Origin: Flavobacteriaceae bacterium
GTDB lineage: Bacteria; Bacteroidota; Bacteroidia; Flavobacteriales; Flavobacteriaceae
NCBI GenBank assembly: GCA_013373385.1
Contig: JABXHX010000019.1
Coordinates: 29,304-93,303, forward strand
DNA length: 64,000 nt
Direction of reading: 5' to 3'
Part shown: piece by piece, positions 43,164 through 51,569 of the stretch
How the letters are laid out: every line of letters begins with the position of its first letter
Position numbering within the stretch: the first letter of the stretch is position 1
The notes under the pieces: generated by a model
What the model saw: the letters and a program-made list of their open reading frames with translations, nothing else
Databases searched by the model: none
Told to the model about the DNA's origin: nothing
Translations under genes and position numbers: made by a program

Positions 43164-43200
43164 ATCAAATTTCCAAATAATTTGATTATTAATTTTTCTA
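43164..43200 (+). terminator. Weak hairpin after the amidase gene
   Basis: ATCAAATT (43164-43171) / AATTTGAT (43179-43186) with a seven-base loop and T-rich downstream sequence. All A-T rich, so only weakly stable. It lies in the short gap between convergent genes. Confidence 0.45.
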
Positions 43201-43265
43201 ATGAGTTCTAAGTGGTGCCACCTTCTTTTTAGTCTATGATTTTACGTGTTTGATTTTCAATCAAT

Positions 43266-44207
43266 TCAATTTGATACCCCAAATATATTTTCTTTATAGT
43301 CTATTAGAATTTTTTTATCAAAGAATAATTTGTTACCAATTATTCCATCACAACCTATTTGAGTAAACATTTTATCAAATAAATTATCTTTCACATAATA
43401 GATATTGAAAGAATTAAAATTCTTTTTATCTATATTTATTACGATTGTAGCTTTTGCTCCTTTTAACTTGATAGGTCTTCCAAAATTGCCAACGTTTAAA
43501 GAATCAATAATTTTTTTATTTGTAGAATAATTCCATATTGATTTTGTAGTGACCATTGGAAACAAACTTGCTCCTGTGTCATACATAAAGTGTTTTAAAT
43601 CTCCATTTATGTTGAATGGAACTATTATTCTATTGTTGATGAGTTTACTTTTTACCAAGCTAAAATTAGACTTTATTTTTTCGTCTATACTATCTAATAT
43701 CGTAATTTTTTGGTTAGGAAAATCTATTATCAATACTTTATCTTGTAAAATATCTGAACCAATTGTTCCTATTGAATTATCTTGAGGAGAATTATTTGTA
43801 TCTGGAGTAAATTTTTTACCATAATCATAAATACCATAAATATCTAAAGTATCTAATTGGATTTGCCCAATTTGAATATTAGACTTCTTTATAATGAATA
43901 GTTCTTTGCCCTGCTCATTTTGATAGTTTAAAGAGTCTAATTTTAAACTATTCAGTTCCGGTATTTCTTTGAGATTATTTTGATAGATGATGGTGACGTT
44001 TGATCCTAAATCAAACTGGGCAAATAACCCTTTTCTTAAATCATTAATATTGAAAGGGACGAACATTGCTGCTTTTTCAATGTATTTCCCATTTATAGTG
44101 TCATTTGCCCAATAAAATTTTTCTGATGTACTATTTTTAGTTTTATCAATAGTTTTGCAAGATATTATAAACCCAATTATGATTAAAAAATAAAAGCTGT
44201 TTTTCAT
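43266..44207 (-). CDS. Two-lobed aspartyl-protease-like lipoprotein
   Basis: 313 residues. Lipobox LIIIGFIISC, acylation at Cys17. Two internally similar lobes, each with a retropepsin/Asp_protease_2-type pattern. Lobe 1: FVPFNIN at 49-55, FDLGSN at 65-70, SIGTIGSDIL at 145-154, LIIDFPNQKI at 159-168. Lobe 2: IVPFNIN at 195-201, YDTGAS at 209-214, DGIIGNKLF at 287-295, LIDYKENIF at 301-309. The first catalytic triplet is DLG rather than DTG, while the second is intact. Related Bacteroidota proteins usually have a C-terminal PDZ, which is missing here. Last gene of the TetR-linked operon, 7 bases after DUF3995. Protease activity is unproven. Confidence 0.8.
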   Translation of the reverse strand: MKNSFYFLIIIGFIISCKTIDKTKNSTSEKFYWANDTINGKYIEKAAMFVPFNINDLRKGLFAQFDLGSNVTIIYQNNLKEIPELNSLKLDSLNYQNEQGKELFIIKKSNIQIGQIQLDTLDIYGIYDYGKKFTPDTNNSPQDNSIGTIGSDILQDKVLIIDFPNQKITILDSIDEKIKSNFSLVKSKLINNRIIVPFNINGDLKHFMYDTGASLFPMVTTKSIWNYSTNKKIIDSLNVGNFGRPIKLKGAKATIVINIDKKNFNSFNIYYVKDNLFDKMFTQIGCDGIIGNKLFFDKKILIDYKENIFGVSN

Positions 44208-44214
44208 TTATTTG

Positions 44215-44637
44215 TTATTTTGTTAGTAGTTGTATTATTATTCCAATCATTCCGATTCCTAGACACAAAGGAGAGAATAAGTTCGAATCTGCTTTTGCAA
44301 ACTCAGTATCTTTTACTTTTTTTAAAAAACCGATATAGTTAAACTCACCAACTGCACGTATGATAAAAAGTATTGGAATTACCCAATAAGCTATACGAAT
44401 TGCTTTGCTATTAGTAGAAATTATTATTAACTCAGATTTTATAAGATATACCAATGCAAAGCTAGCTAATACTAGCGCTACAAATAAAGTAGCAAATTTA
44501 GGAGGAGTTTTTAGCTTTACATCATTGCTCTTTGTAGGAATAGCTTTTTTCAATCCCCAAGTACCACCGAAGAACCAGTAGAAATGAAAACAACCAAGTA
44601 TTGTGAAAGTAATAAAAAGAAGTAAAGACAATATCAT
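44215..44637 (-). CDS. DUF3995 integral membrane protein
   Basis: 140 residues with four predicted membrane helices (about 1-22, 47-68, 75-97, 118-137). The start MILSLLLFITFTILGCFHFY and WFFGGTWGLKKAIPTK are the DUF3995 hallmark. Family function unknown. It lies between the FAD monooxygenase (6-base gap) and the aspartyl-protease-like lipoprotein (7-base gap), so all three are one transcript controlled from the divergent promoter region at 45.8 kb. Confidence 0.88.
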   Translation of the reverse strand: MILSLLLFITFTILGCFHFYWFFGGTWGLKKAIPTKSNDVKLKTPPKFATLFVALVLASFALVYLIKSELIIISTNSKAIRIAYWVIPILFIIRAVGEFNYIGFLKKVKDTEFAKADSNLFSPLCLGIGMIGIIIQLLTK

Positions 44638-44643
44638 AATATT

Positions 44644-45774
44644 TTAAAAATTTAACTTAAATAGTTTTCTATTTTGATTTTCTGTAATTCTAGCTGGCAA
44701 TTTTTTCATCATAAAATTTCTTATAGCACAGATAATAGTATTTTCTGTTTGTGCTAACTTTCCAATTTTCCAGCTTGTTTGTGTTACATAGTTTGCTTTT
44801 TCTTTTCTAATGTTTTGATATCTCCTGAATGCACTTTCAATACTATTTTCTTCTTCAAGACAAATACTTAGTGCTAAAGCACTTTCAATAGCTTGTACAG
44901 CACCTTGACCCATATTCGGAGTAGTTGCATGTGCAGCATCACCTAATAAACATACATTCTTATAATACCATTTTTCAATTGGTTTTAAATCCCATAGCTC
45001 ATTGCAAAGAATATCTTCTTTTGGAGTTTCTTCTATAATAGATTTTATTGTTGGATGGTAGTCAGAAAACAACTCTTGTAAGTCTATGTTCTTATTGATA
45101 AATTTCTTTTTATTAATTAAAGCAAACCAATAGATTTCATCTTTTGTTATATGTACAAAACCAAATCGTTTTCCTTTGCTCCATAACTCATTCAATTCAC
45201 CTTTATGTTTAGGGTTTATTTTTGCTTTCGAAATACCTCTCCAACATATCTGTTTTGCATCTCTTAGTGTTGTATTATTGAAAATAGATTTACGAACTGC
45301 TGAATGAATTCCATCTGCACCAATTACTATTTCTGTAGTATGAGTAGTTCCATCTTCAAAAGATAACTCAACTTTTCCGTTAGACTGCTTTAGTGTTTTT
45401 AACTTCTTATGTAGATGAATGTCAACACCATCCAAATGTTGAATTAAAATATGATGAAGCGTAGCTCTATGAATTGCAACAGTTTTGGTATCAAATTCTT
45501 TTTCAACTTTAGAGAGATTGATAGCCGTAATAAATCGTAAATCTTTGGTTCTTATATTCATGCTGTTTGAAATATGAGCATTTCTAACAATTGTATCGTA
45601 AATGCCCAACCTCTTATATACAAGCATGGCATTTATAGCTAAGTTAATTCCTGAACCCGCTTTTTTAAATTTGGTAGCACTTTCAAATACTTCTACTTTA
45701 AACCCTTTTTGTTCTAAAGCTATAGCAGCAGTTAAACCTCCAATTCCGGCACCGATTATGGTAATTTTTTTCAC
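44644..45774 (-). CDS. FAD-dependent monooxygenase
   Basis: 376 residues, UbiH/PHBH-fold flavoprotein. FAD-binding GxGxxG in ITIIGAGIGGLTAAIALEQK at the start, the DG motif in EIVIGADGIHSAVRKSIF, and the GD motif in VCLLGDAAHATTPNMGQGAV. Hydroxylates or epoxidises an aromatic or polycyclic compound using NAD(P)H and O2; homologues include zeaxanthin epoxidase, kynurenine monooxygenase and tetracycline-inactivating TetX-like enzymes, so substrate is open. First gene of a three-gene operon divergent from a TetR regulator; its promoter box (45793-45800) is inside an operator-like repeat. Confidence 0.92.
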   Translation of the reverse strand: MKKITIIGAGIGGLTAAIALEQKGFKVEVFESATKFKKAGSGINLAINAMLVYKRLGIYDTIVRNAHISNSMNIRTKDLRFITAINLSKVEKEFDTKTVAIHRATLHHILIQHLDGVDIHLHKKLKTLKQSNGKVELSFEDGTTHTTEIVIGADGIHSAVRKSIFNNTTLRDAKQICWRGISKAKINPKHKGELNELWSKGKRFGFVHITKDEIYWFALINKKKFINKNIDLQELFSDYHPTIKSIIEETPKEDILCNELWDLKPIEKWYYKNVCLLGDAAHATTPNMGQGAVQAIESALALSICLEEENSIESAFRRYQNIRKEKANYVTQTSWKIGKLAQTENTIICAIRNFMMKKLPARITENQNRKLFKLNF

Positions 45775-45785
45775 AAGCTATGTGT

Positions 45786-45834
45786 TTTAGGTCAAAAGTA
45801 CTAATAATAAATTAATTTAGGTCAATTGTACTAA
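45786..45834. promoter_or_regulatory. Two operator-like repeats in the monooxygenase/TetR divergent promoter
   Basis: TTTAGGTCAAAAGTACTAA (45786-45804) and TTTAGGTCAATTGTACTAA (45816-45834) are direct copies 30 bases apart that differ at two positions. The second is also a near-palindrome, TTTAG..CAATTG..CTAAA. The first overlaps the minus-strand -7 box of the monooxygenase (CAAAAGTA, reading TACTTTTG on the minus strand). The second abuts the TetR gene's own TATATTTG box. This is the expected arrangement for TetR repression of both genes. Confidence 0.75.
45793..45800 (-). promoter_or_regulatory. Monooxygenase operon promoter, -7 box
   Basis: Minus-strand TACTTTTG, TAnnTTTG match, 18 bases before the monooxygenase ATG at 45774 and within operator copy 1. 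Confidence 0.72.
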
Positions 45835-45840
45835 ATTTTT

Positions 45841-45848
45841 TATATTTG
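45841..45848 (+). promoter_or_regulatory. TetR regulator promoter, -7 box
   Basis: TATATTTG, perfect TAnnTTTG, 15 bases before the regulator ATG at 45864 and just after operator copy 2. Confidence 0.8.
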
Positions 45849-45863
45849 AATAACTTGTACAAA

Positions 45864-46493
45864 ATGAAAAACACAAAAGAAATAATTTTAGATACTGCTT
45901 TAGAGCTATTCAATTCAAGAGGTTTAGCAAAAGTAAAACTGAGAACTATTGCAAATGAAATAGGAATCAGTCAAGGGAATTTAAACTACCATTTTAAAAA
46001 AAGAGAAGATGTCATTGAAGCCTTATATTTTAGGTTAGTTGAAAGTATCAGTCATAATATGAGTAAAAATTCTGAATCAACTAATTTTATAAAAGTCTTG
46101 TTTGGTATGTCAAAGTCAGTAATGTTAGATTTATATACCTATCGATTTATTATGTTAGATTTTGTACAAGTGATGCGTGAAAATGAGAAAATTAATAAGC
46201 ACTTTCAGGAATTAAAAACTCAACGAGAAAAGCAATTTTTAGCATTTTTTGATATTCTAATTAATACTGGCTTGATGAGAAATGAAGTACTACCAAATGA
46301 ATATAAAAATCTATATATCCGTCTTCAAATATTAGGAGATTTTTGGATTTCCTCAGCTGAAATAGATAAAAAGAAATTGACTAAAGCATCAATTGCTATG
46401 TATGCCGAAATAATGAACCAAACTATTTATCCATACTTAACAAAAAAAGGAAGAAAGGAATATCATCTTATTGAGAGAGTTATTAAAATATGA
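45864..46493 (+). CDS. TetR-family transcriptional regulator
   Basis: 209 residues from ATG 45864 (MKNTKEIILDTALELFNSRG). The helix-turn-helix is at about 22-45 (KVKLRTIANEIGISQGNLNY), followed by HFKKREDVIEALYFRLV, the classic TetR N-terminal pattern. The C-terminal ligand domain (about 70-205) is unlike named families that I recognise. Divergent from the monooxygenase operon, with operator-like repeats between, so it probably represses both itself and that operon and responds to the monooxygenase substrate. Confidence 0.92.
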   Translation: MKNTKEIILDTALELFNSRGLAKVKLRTIANEIGISQGNLNYHFKKREDVIEALYFRLVESISHNMSKNSESTNFIKVLFGMSKSVMLDLYTYRFIMLDFVQVMRENEKINKHFQELKTQREKQFLAFFDILINTGLMRNEVLPNEYKNLYIRLQILGDFWISSAEIDKKKLTKASIAMYAEIMNQTIYPYLTKKGRKEYHLIERVIKI

Positions 46494-46569
46494 TTTTTGA
46501 GCAAGTAATATTACAAGCCATATTAGATTATATATAATTTATAAATGCTTAAAACGTAAATTAAGATTG

Positions 46570-46577
46570 TATCTTTG
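46570..46577 (+). promoter_or_regulatory. rimO promoter, -7 box
   Basis: TATCTTTG, perfect TAnnTTTG, 22 bases before the rimO ATG. Confidence 0.8.
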
Positions 46578-46599
46578 CATTCTAAATTTTTACACATAG

Positions 46600-47955
46600 A
46601 TGCGCACAAAAACTGTAAAACAAAACAAGATTAACGTAGTTACATTAGGATGTTCTAAAAACATTTACGATAGTGAAGTGTTAATGGGGCAATTAAAAGC
46701 CAATGGTAAAAACGTGGTACATGAAGACGAAAATGATGATGGAAATATCGTAGTAATCAATACTTGTGGATTTATTGGGAAAGCTAAAGAAGAATCTGTA
46801 GATGCTATTTTACATTATGCGCAAAAAAAGGAAAGAGGAGAAGTAGACAAAGTATTTGTTTCAGGTTGTTTAAGCGAACGTTATAAACCAGATTTAGAAA
46901 AAGAAATTACCAATGTAGATCAGTATTTTGGTACACATGATTTACCAAATCTATTAAAAGTTTTAGAAGCAGATTATAAACACGAGTTGATTGGTGAACG
47001 ATTAACAACAACTCCAAAACATTATGCATATTTAAAAATTGCTGAAGGTTGTGACAGACCATGTTCTTTTTGTGCAATTCCATTAATGAGAGGTAAGCAT
47101 AAATCAACTCCAATTGAAGAATTGGTGATTGAAGCTAAAAAGTTAGCTGAAAAAGGCATTAAAGAGATTATGTTAATTGCACAAGATTTAACCTATTACG
47201 GATTAGATATTTATAAGAAACGTGCACTAGCTGATTTATTAAAAGAATTGGTGAAAATAGATGGAATTGAATGGATTCGTTTGCATTATGCTTTCCCAAC
47301 TGGTTTCCCAATGGATGTGTTAGAGGTAATGAAAAATGAGCCTAAGGTTTGTAATTATTTAGACATTCCGTTACAGCATATCAATACTGAATTGTTAAAA
47401 TCAATGAAGCGTGGTACAACACATGAAAAAACTACGGCTTTAATTCATAAGTTTAGAGAGTTTGTTCCAGAAATAGCTATTAGAACAACTTTGATTGTAG
47501 GTTATCCTGGGGAAACAGAAGAAATGTTTCAAGAATTGAAAGATTGGGTAAAGGAGATGCGTTTTGAGCGTTTAGGTGCTTTCGAATATTCTCATGAAGA
47601 AAATACAGGTGCCTATGTATTAGAGGATGATGTTCCTGAGGATGTGAAGTTTAGACGTGTAAATGAAATTATGGAAGTGCAAGGGCAAATTTCTTGGGAA
47701 TTGAACCAAGAAAAAGTAGGAAAGATTTTCCGTTGTTTATTTGACAGAAAAGATGGAGAATATTTTTATGGACGTACCGAATTTGATTCACCCGATGTAG
47801 ATAATGATGTGTTGGTTGATGCTACGAAACATTATATTAAACTTGGTGAGTTTATAGATATTAAAATTGATGAAGCTGGAGATTTTGATTTGTATGGAAC
47901 ACCAGTGCAAAAAACGGAAAAACCAGTACCGTTACATCAGAAGAGAAAAAAATAA
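46600..47955 (+). CDS. rimO: Ribosomal protein S12 (aspartate) methylthiotransferase
   Basis: 451 residues. Radical-SAM enzyme that adds a methylthio group to Asp of ribosomal protein S12. UPF0004 domain at about 10-130 (INVVTLGCSKNIYDSEVLMG, VINTCGFIGKAKEESVDAIL, FVSGCLSERYKPDLE) with three cluster-binding Cys. Radical-SAM CxxxCxxC in AEGCDRPCSFCAIPLMRG, RTTLIVGYPGETEEMFQELK, and a C-terminal TRAM domain (KVGKIFRCLFDRKDG). The GCSKN and S12-specific pattern favour RimO over MiaB. Stop overlaps the start of the small membrane protein gene (TAATG). Confidence 0.95.
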   Translation: MRTKTVKQNKINVVTLGCSKNIYDSEVLMGQLKANGKNVVHEDENDDGNIVVINTCGFIGKAKEESVDAILHYAQKKERGEVDKVFVSGCLSERYKPDLEKEITNVDQYFGTHDLPNLLKVLEADYKHELIGERLTTTPKHYAYLKIAEGCDRPCSFCAIPLMRGKHKSTPIEELVIEAKKLAEKGIKEIMLIAQDLTYYGLDIYKKRALADLLKELVKIDGIEWIRLHYAFPTGFPMDVLEVMKNEPKVCNYLDIPLQHINTELLKSMKRGTTHEKTTALIHKFREFVPEIAIRTTLIVGYPGETEEMFQELKDWVKEMRFERLGAFEYSHEENTGAYVLEDDVPEDVKFRRVNEIMEVQGQISWELNQEKVGKIFRCLFDRKDGEYFYGRTEFDSPDVDNDVLVDATKHYIKLGEFIDIKIDEAGDFDLYGTPVQKTEKPVPLHQKRKK

Positions 47956-48167
47956 TGTTTACTTCGGGGCTAATATATATTGGAGTATTAATACGGTTCT
48001 TATATCATAAATTTATCTTAAGAGAAAGAACAACATTATATGAAACATGGGAAAAGACTAAATTTAACCAAAACTTAAGTGAACTTAAATTAACGAATCA
48101 AAGTTTAGGTTTTATTTTTAGTGTTTTTGTAACTATTTTAATAATTGTTTTCTTCAAGTTATTATAG
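47955..48167 (+). CDS. Small two-helix membrane protein, unknown
   Basis: 70 residues with two hydrophobic stretches, residues 5-18 (GLIYIGVLIRFLYH) and 50-69 (LGFIFSVFVTILIIVFFKLL), separated by a charged loop (RERTTLYETWEKTKFNQN). I do not recognise a family. Its ATG overlaps the rimO stop codon (TAATG) and its stop lies 9 bases before the Dph6-like gene, so it is translated as part of the same transcript, which supports it being a real gene despite its size. It is probably an inner-membrane protein. Confidence 0.65.
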   Translation: MFTSGLIYIGVLIRFLYHKFILRERTTLYETWEKTKFNQNLSELKLTNQSLGFIFSVFVTILIIVFFKLL

Positions 48168-48176
48168 TTGTAAATT

Positions 48177-48902
48177 ATGAAAAAAACTTATTTCAATTGG
48201 TCTTCGGGTAAAGATTCTGCGTTGGCATTGTATAAAATTCAGCAAGAAAATCACTATAATGTAGATTTATTGATAACCAATGTTAATCAAGATTTTGAAC
48301 GTGTTTCTATGCATGGTTTGCATGAAAGCTTGTTAGATAAACAATCAGAAAGCCTAGGGTTACCATTACAGAAAAATAAGTTTCCGGCTGAGGTTACCAT
48401 GGAAATGTATAGCACAATTATGCAGCAAAAAATGGAATCTTTGATAAGTCAAAAATATACACATTGTGTATTTGGAGATATCTTTTTAGAAGATTTAAAA
48501 AAATACAGAGAAACTAAATTGGCAGAAGTAGGAGTGCAGGGTATTTTTCCATTGTGGAAAATGGATACAAAAAGAGTTTTGCAAGAATTTCTTGCGCTGG
48601 GGTTTAAAGCGATTACGGTTTGTGTAAATGCAAAATTGTTAGGTAAAGAATTTGTTGGGAGAATTATTGATGAAGAGTTTATTAATGATTTACCAGATAA
48701 TGTGGATCCTTGTGGAGAAAATGGAGAGTTCCATACATTTGTTTTTGATGGGCCAAACTTTACGTTTCCAATTGATTTTAAAATAGGAGAGAAGGTATTA
48801 AAGTCATATACTTTACATGATGATGACGATGATAATTGCCATCAAACCAACGATGTAAATTACGATACTAGTTTTTGGTATTGTGATTTACAATTGAACT
48901 AA
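48177..48902 (+). CDS. Dph6-related ATP pyrophosphatase
   Basis: 241 residues. N-terminal PP-loop NWSSGKDSALALYKIQ (residues 7-22), with LITNVNQDFERVSMHG and KYTHCVFGDIFLEDLKKYRE, giving the diphthine-ammonia-ligase (Dph6) family pattern, and VDPCGENGEFHTFVFDGPNF in the C-terminal part, the conserved Dph6 signature. Bacteria do not make diphthamide, so the bacterial substrate of this amidating PP-loop enzyme is unknown. It lies 9 bases after the small membrane protein and downstream of rimO, and ends in a strong terminator. Confidence 0.9.
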   Translation: MKKTYFNWSSGKDSALALYKIQQENHYNVDLLITNVNQDFERVSMHGLHESLLDKQSESLGLPLQKNKFPAEVTMEMYSTIMQQKMESLISQKYTHCVFGDIFLEDLKKYRETKLAEVGVQGIFPLWKMDTKRVLQEFLALGFKAITVCVNAKLLGKEFVGRIIDEEFINDLPDNVDPCGENGEFHTFVFDGPNFTFPIDFKIGEKVLKSYTLHDDDDDNCHQTNDVNYDTSFWYCDLQLN

Positions 48903-48928
48903 AAAAGCTCGTTATAAACGAGCTTTTT
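48901..48928. terminator. Terminator between Dph6-like gene and M14 peptidase gene
   Basis: Perfect inverted repeat AAAAAGCTCGTT / AACGAGCTTTTT with an ATA loop, between two convergent genes. It starts at the Dph6-like gene's stop codon. Confidence 0.93.
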
Positions 48929-48952
48929 AAAAATTTATATAGAAAAATAATA

Positions 48953-51442
48953 TTACAATTTTTTCATACTTGGATTGGTGTAGAATAAAGCATTTGTAAA
49001 AAATAACTTTCCATTGTCCCAAAAGGCTCTAAACAACGGATTGTCAATCATATAAATCACGCTTCCACTTCCAATATTTTCTTCTCCAAAGATGAGAGAA
49101 TTCGTCAACTTATCTAAAGTCTTACTACCAGCAAAACCAGAAATCACTTTATTGTCTTCAAGTCTTACAACGTTATAGCCATTTTCTAAAAATTTGTAAG
49201 AGTTACTTCCTAATTTTAAGGTAAAGTATTTGTTTTCGTAACCAAAAGCTAAAGGGTGCGAAGTATCAACTTTTGTTTTAAAAATTGCTCCTGTAATAGC
49301 ATTTTGTATTCCTTCTCTTTCTAAATCTTCATAATTTACCAAATGTGGATCTTCATCGGTTTTATCTTTTTTATCAGAATCAGTATCAGTAGCCAACCCA
49401 AATCCATTTTTATTGGCAAAAACACTGTTGGCATTTCCAATAGCAATAACTTTACCACCTTTACGAATCCAAGTTGCAAGTTTGTTTAGTTGACTTTTAT
49501 TAAACAATCCGCCATAATAGCCATTTGGAATGATTAAGGTGTGGTAGTTGTCTAACATAGAAACCGAAAAATTATCAGTATTAATTGCAGTAAATGGATA
49601 TTTTAATTCTTGCTCAAAAAAGTATTGAACTTCTCCAAAGCTTAAAGAAGAGGTATATTTTCCTGCAAGCACGGCAATTTTTTGATTTTTAATTTCTTTT
49701 ACTGATGCAGACCCCATATCTGGACCCACTTCTGCAAAACCAGAATAAATAATTTTAGTAGACTTATTGTGTTTGTTAGTAATAGCAACTAAAGTAGCGT
49801 CAAAATTTGGGATGTGTTTATTGTCTCCACGTGTAATAATAAATGTTCCTTTTGGTAAAAATTGACTGCTATTTCTGATGTCTTTTTTTGTAAAACGAAC
49901 TCTAAATTTTTGCTGCAGAAATGCAGCTAATAATGTTCCGTCAGAAACATGATTCCAACTAAAAGTATACGCATAAGCATTGTAATTAGCTACAGCATTT
50001 GTATTTGTAGGTTTTGCAGAACTACTGTTGACCAATCTTTCGCTAGCAATTGCGTTAAATCCATAGGCATACGGTAAAGACCAAGCCGTAATATCATAGG
50101 TAATAGAGTCACTTAATTTAGCAACAGGCTCAAATAATGCTTTGATTAATTTAGCTTTGGGTTGATTTGTAGAAATTACTAAATCATTGGTAGTGGTACG
50201 CATATTTCCTTTACTGCTAGTTTGATAGTTGTAGCCACTTACCGTTTTCCCGTTTGCAAATCCATAGTTAATTTCATGCTTTTTTAAAAGACGAATTAAC
50301 GTGTTAATTTTACCTTGATTTCCTTGCAATACATAACTTTTGTATTTAAAATCGTTACTGTTAAAATACTTTTTGAATTCTGCATTTATCTTGGCTGTAT
50401 TTTTTGATGCCATTTCTACGGTAGAAATTCCTGTTGTTGTATGATGGAACAATCGATCCCACAAAGTCAATTCATCTCCGTCTGCTTTTGTAATTCCTAA
50501 ACCAGCTCTTCCATGACCTGCTTGTTCATAAGTCATACCAATTCCACCAACATAAGTTGGATAGGTATCTCCGTAACTTGGATATAGTAAATCAAAGCTT
50601 TCTTTTGTAAAATAGTACCAACCATTTTTGTCAAAATACCTTGCATGATTTTTTCCAATTTGTGTTTGAAACTCGCGTTGCCAATCTGTAATCACTTCAT
50701 GATAAGGTTCTACAGCTGGAGCAAAGTAATAAGGATTGTTGATGTGTTGTTCATGAAAATCTACATGAATGTGAGGCAACCATTTATTGTATACTTTTAA
50801 ACGTTGTTGTGTTTCTACTTGTGTAGCCCAAGCCCAATCTCTATTTAAGTCAAATAAATAATGATTTGGTCTACCACTTGGCCAAGGCTCACTGTGTTCT
50901 CTGGCATCGGGATTTTTATTGTAGGGTGTTGCTACTACCTGATTGTACCAGTTTGCATAACGATCTCTACCATCAGGATTGATACATGGATCCATAATCA
51001 CCACAGTATTTTCTAAGTAATTTGTATGGGCTGTAATTAGCTTATACAAAGTAAGCATAGATGCTTCTGTAGAAGAAGCCTCGTTTCCATGTACATTATA
51101 ACTTAACCAAACAACCGCCTTATCTTTCAGTTCACTTGTGTTTTCTATACCAGCATTGGTTAAATGTTGTTTTCTAATGGTTTCTAAGTTGACAATATTA
51201 GCAGCAGAAGAAACATACGCAATAGCTAAGGTTCTTAACTCATTTGTTTTTCCGTATTCTTGAAATTTAACTTTATCAGAATGTTGAGCGATATATTTAA
51301 AGTAATCTACTACTTTATGATGACGCGTAAATCTTGAACCTAATTTGTAGCCCAAAAATTCGCTAGGAGTCTGTAACTTTTGTGCTGTGATTTGAAATGT
51401 TAGTAAAGAAATAAAAACAATAAGTATATACTTGTTTTTCAT
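48953..51442 (-). CDS. M14-family zinc carboxypeptidase, exported
   Basis: 829 residues from ATG 51442 (MKNKYILIVFISLLTFQITA, signal peptide). The longer frame from 51472 only adds residues before the signal. The N-terminal M14 peptidase domain has the zinc ligands HGNE in WLSYNVHGNEASSTEASM and the third ligand in HVDFHEQHINNPYYFAP, with ATQVETQQR and YTTYEQAGHGRAGLGI-like YEQAGHGRAGLGI downstream. The C-terminal part (about 590-720) resembles a class-I-amidotransferase-like fold (KIAVLAGKYTSSLSFGEVQY, LIIPNGYYGGLFNKSQLNKL, GGKVIAIGNANSV). Typical of large Bacteroidota exported M14 enzymes. Likely periplasmic or surface peptide degradation. Confidence 0.92.
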   Translation of the reverse strand: MKNKYILIVFISLLTFQITAQKLQTPSEFLGYKLGSRFTRHHKVVDYFKYIAQHSDKVKFQEYGKTNELRTLAIAYVSSAANIVNLETIRKQHLTNAGIENTSELKDKAVVWLSYNVHGNEASSTEASMLTLYKLITAHTNYLENTVVIMDPCINPDGRDRYANWYNQVVATPYNKNPDAREHSEPWPSGRPNHYLFDLNRDWAWATQVETQQRLKVYNKWLPHIHVDFHEQHINNPYYFAPAVEPYHEVITDWQREFQTQIGKNHARYFDKNGWYYFTKESFDLLYPSYGDTYPTYVGGIGMTYEQAGHGRAGLGITKADGDELTLWDRLFHHTTTGISTVEMASKNTAKINAEFKKYFNSNDFKYKSYVLQGNQGKINTLIRLLKKHEINYGFANGKTVSGYNYQTSSKGNMRTTTNDLVISTNQPKAKLIKALFEPVAKLSDSITYDITAWSLPYAYGFNAIASERLVNSSSAKPTNTNAVANYNAYAYTFSWNHVSDGTLLAAFLQQKFRVRFTKKDIRNSSQFLPKGTFIITRGDNKHIPNFDATLVAITNKHNKSTKIIYSGFAEVGPDMGSASVKEIKNQKIAVLAGKYTSSLSFGEVQYFFEQELKYPFTAINTDNFSVSMLDNYHTLIIPNGYYGGLFNKSQLNKLATWIRKGGKVIAIGNANSVFANKNGFGLATDTDSDKKDKTDEDPHLVNYEDLEREGIQNAITGAIFKTKVDTSHPLAFGYENKYFTLKLGSNSYKFLENGYNVVRLEDNKVISGFAGSKTLDKLTNSLIFGEENIGSGSVIYMIDNPLFRAFWDNGKLFFTNALFYTNPSMKKL

Positions 51443-51469
51443 TAGTAAATGGTTTTGATTAAGTTTTTT

Positions 51470-51477
51470 CAAAGCTA
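51470..51477 (-). promoter_or_regulatory. M14 peptidase gene promoter, -7 box
   Basis: Minus-strand TAGCTTTG, TAnnTTTG match, 27 bases before the ATG at 51442. If used, the start at 51472 is excluded, which supports the shorter protein. Confidence 0.72.
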
Positions 51478-51569
51478 CTTGTAATTATTTAGAAAACAAA
51501 TTTTCTTAAAAAAGAAAGCGTTAAAAATTTGTTAGATTGATATTGGGTTACCGACCAATCACTAAAAAA

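Noticed and set aside
43201..43225. GGTGCCACC palindrome downstream of the amidase gene
   Set aside because: Nine bases only, single copy, with no promoter or hairpin context; expected by chance.
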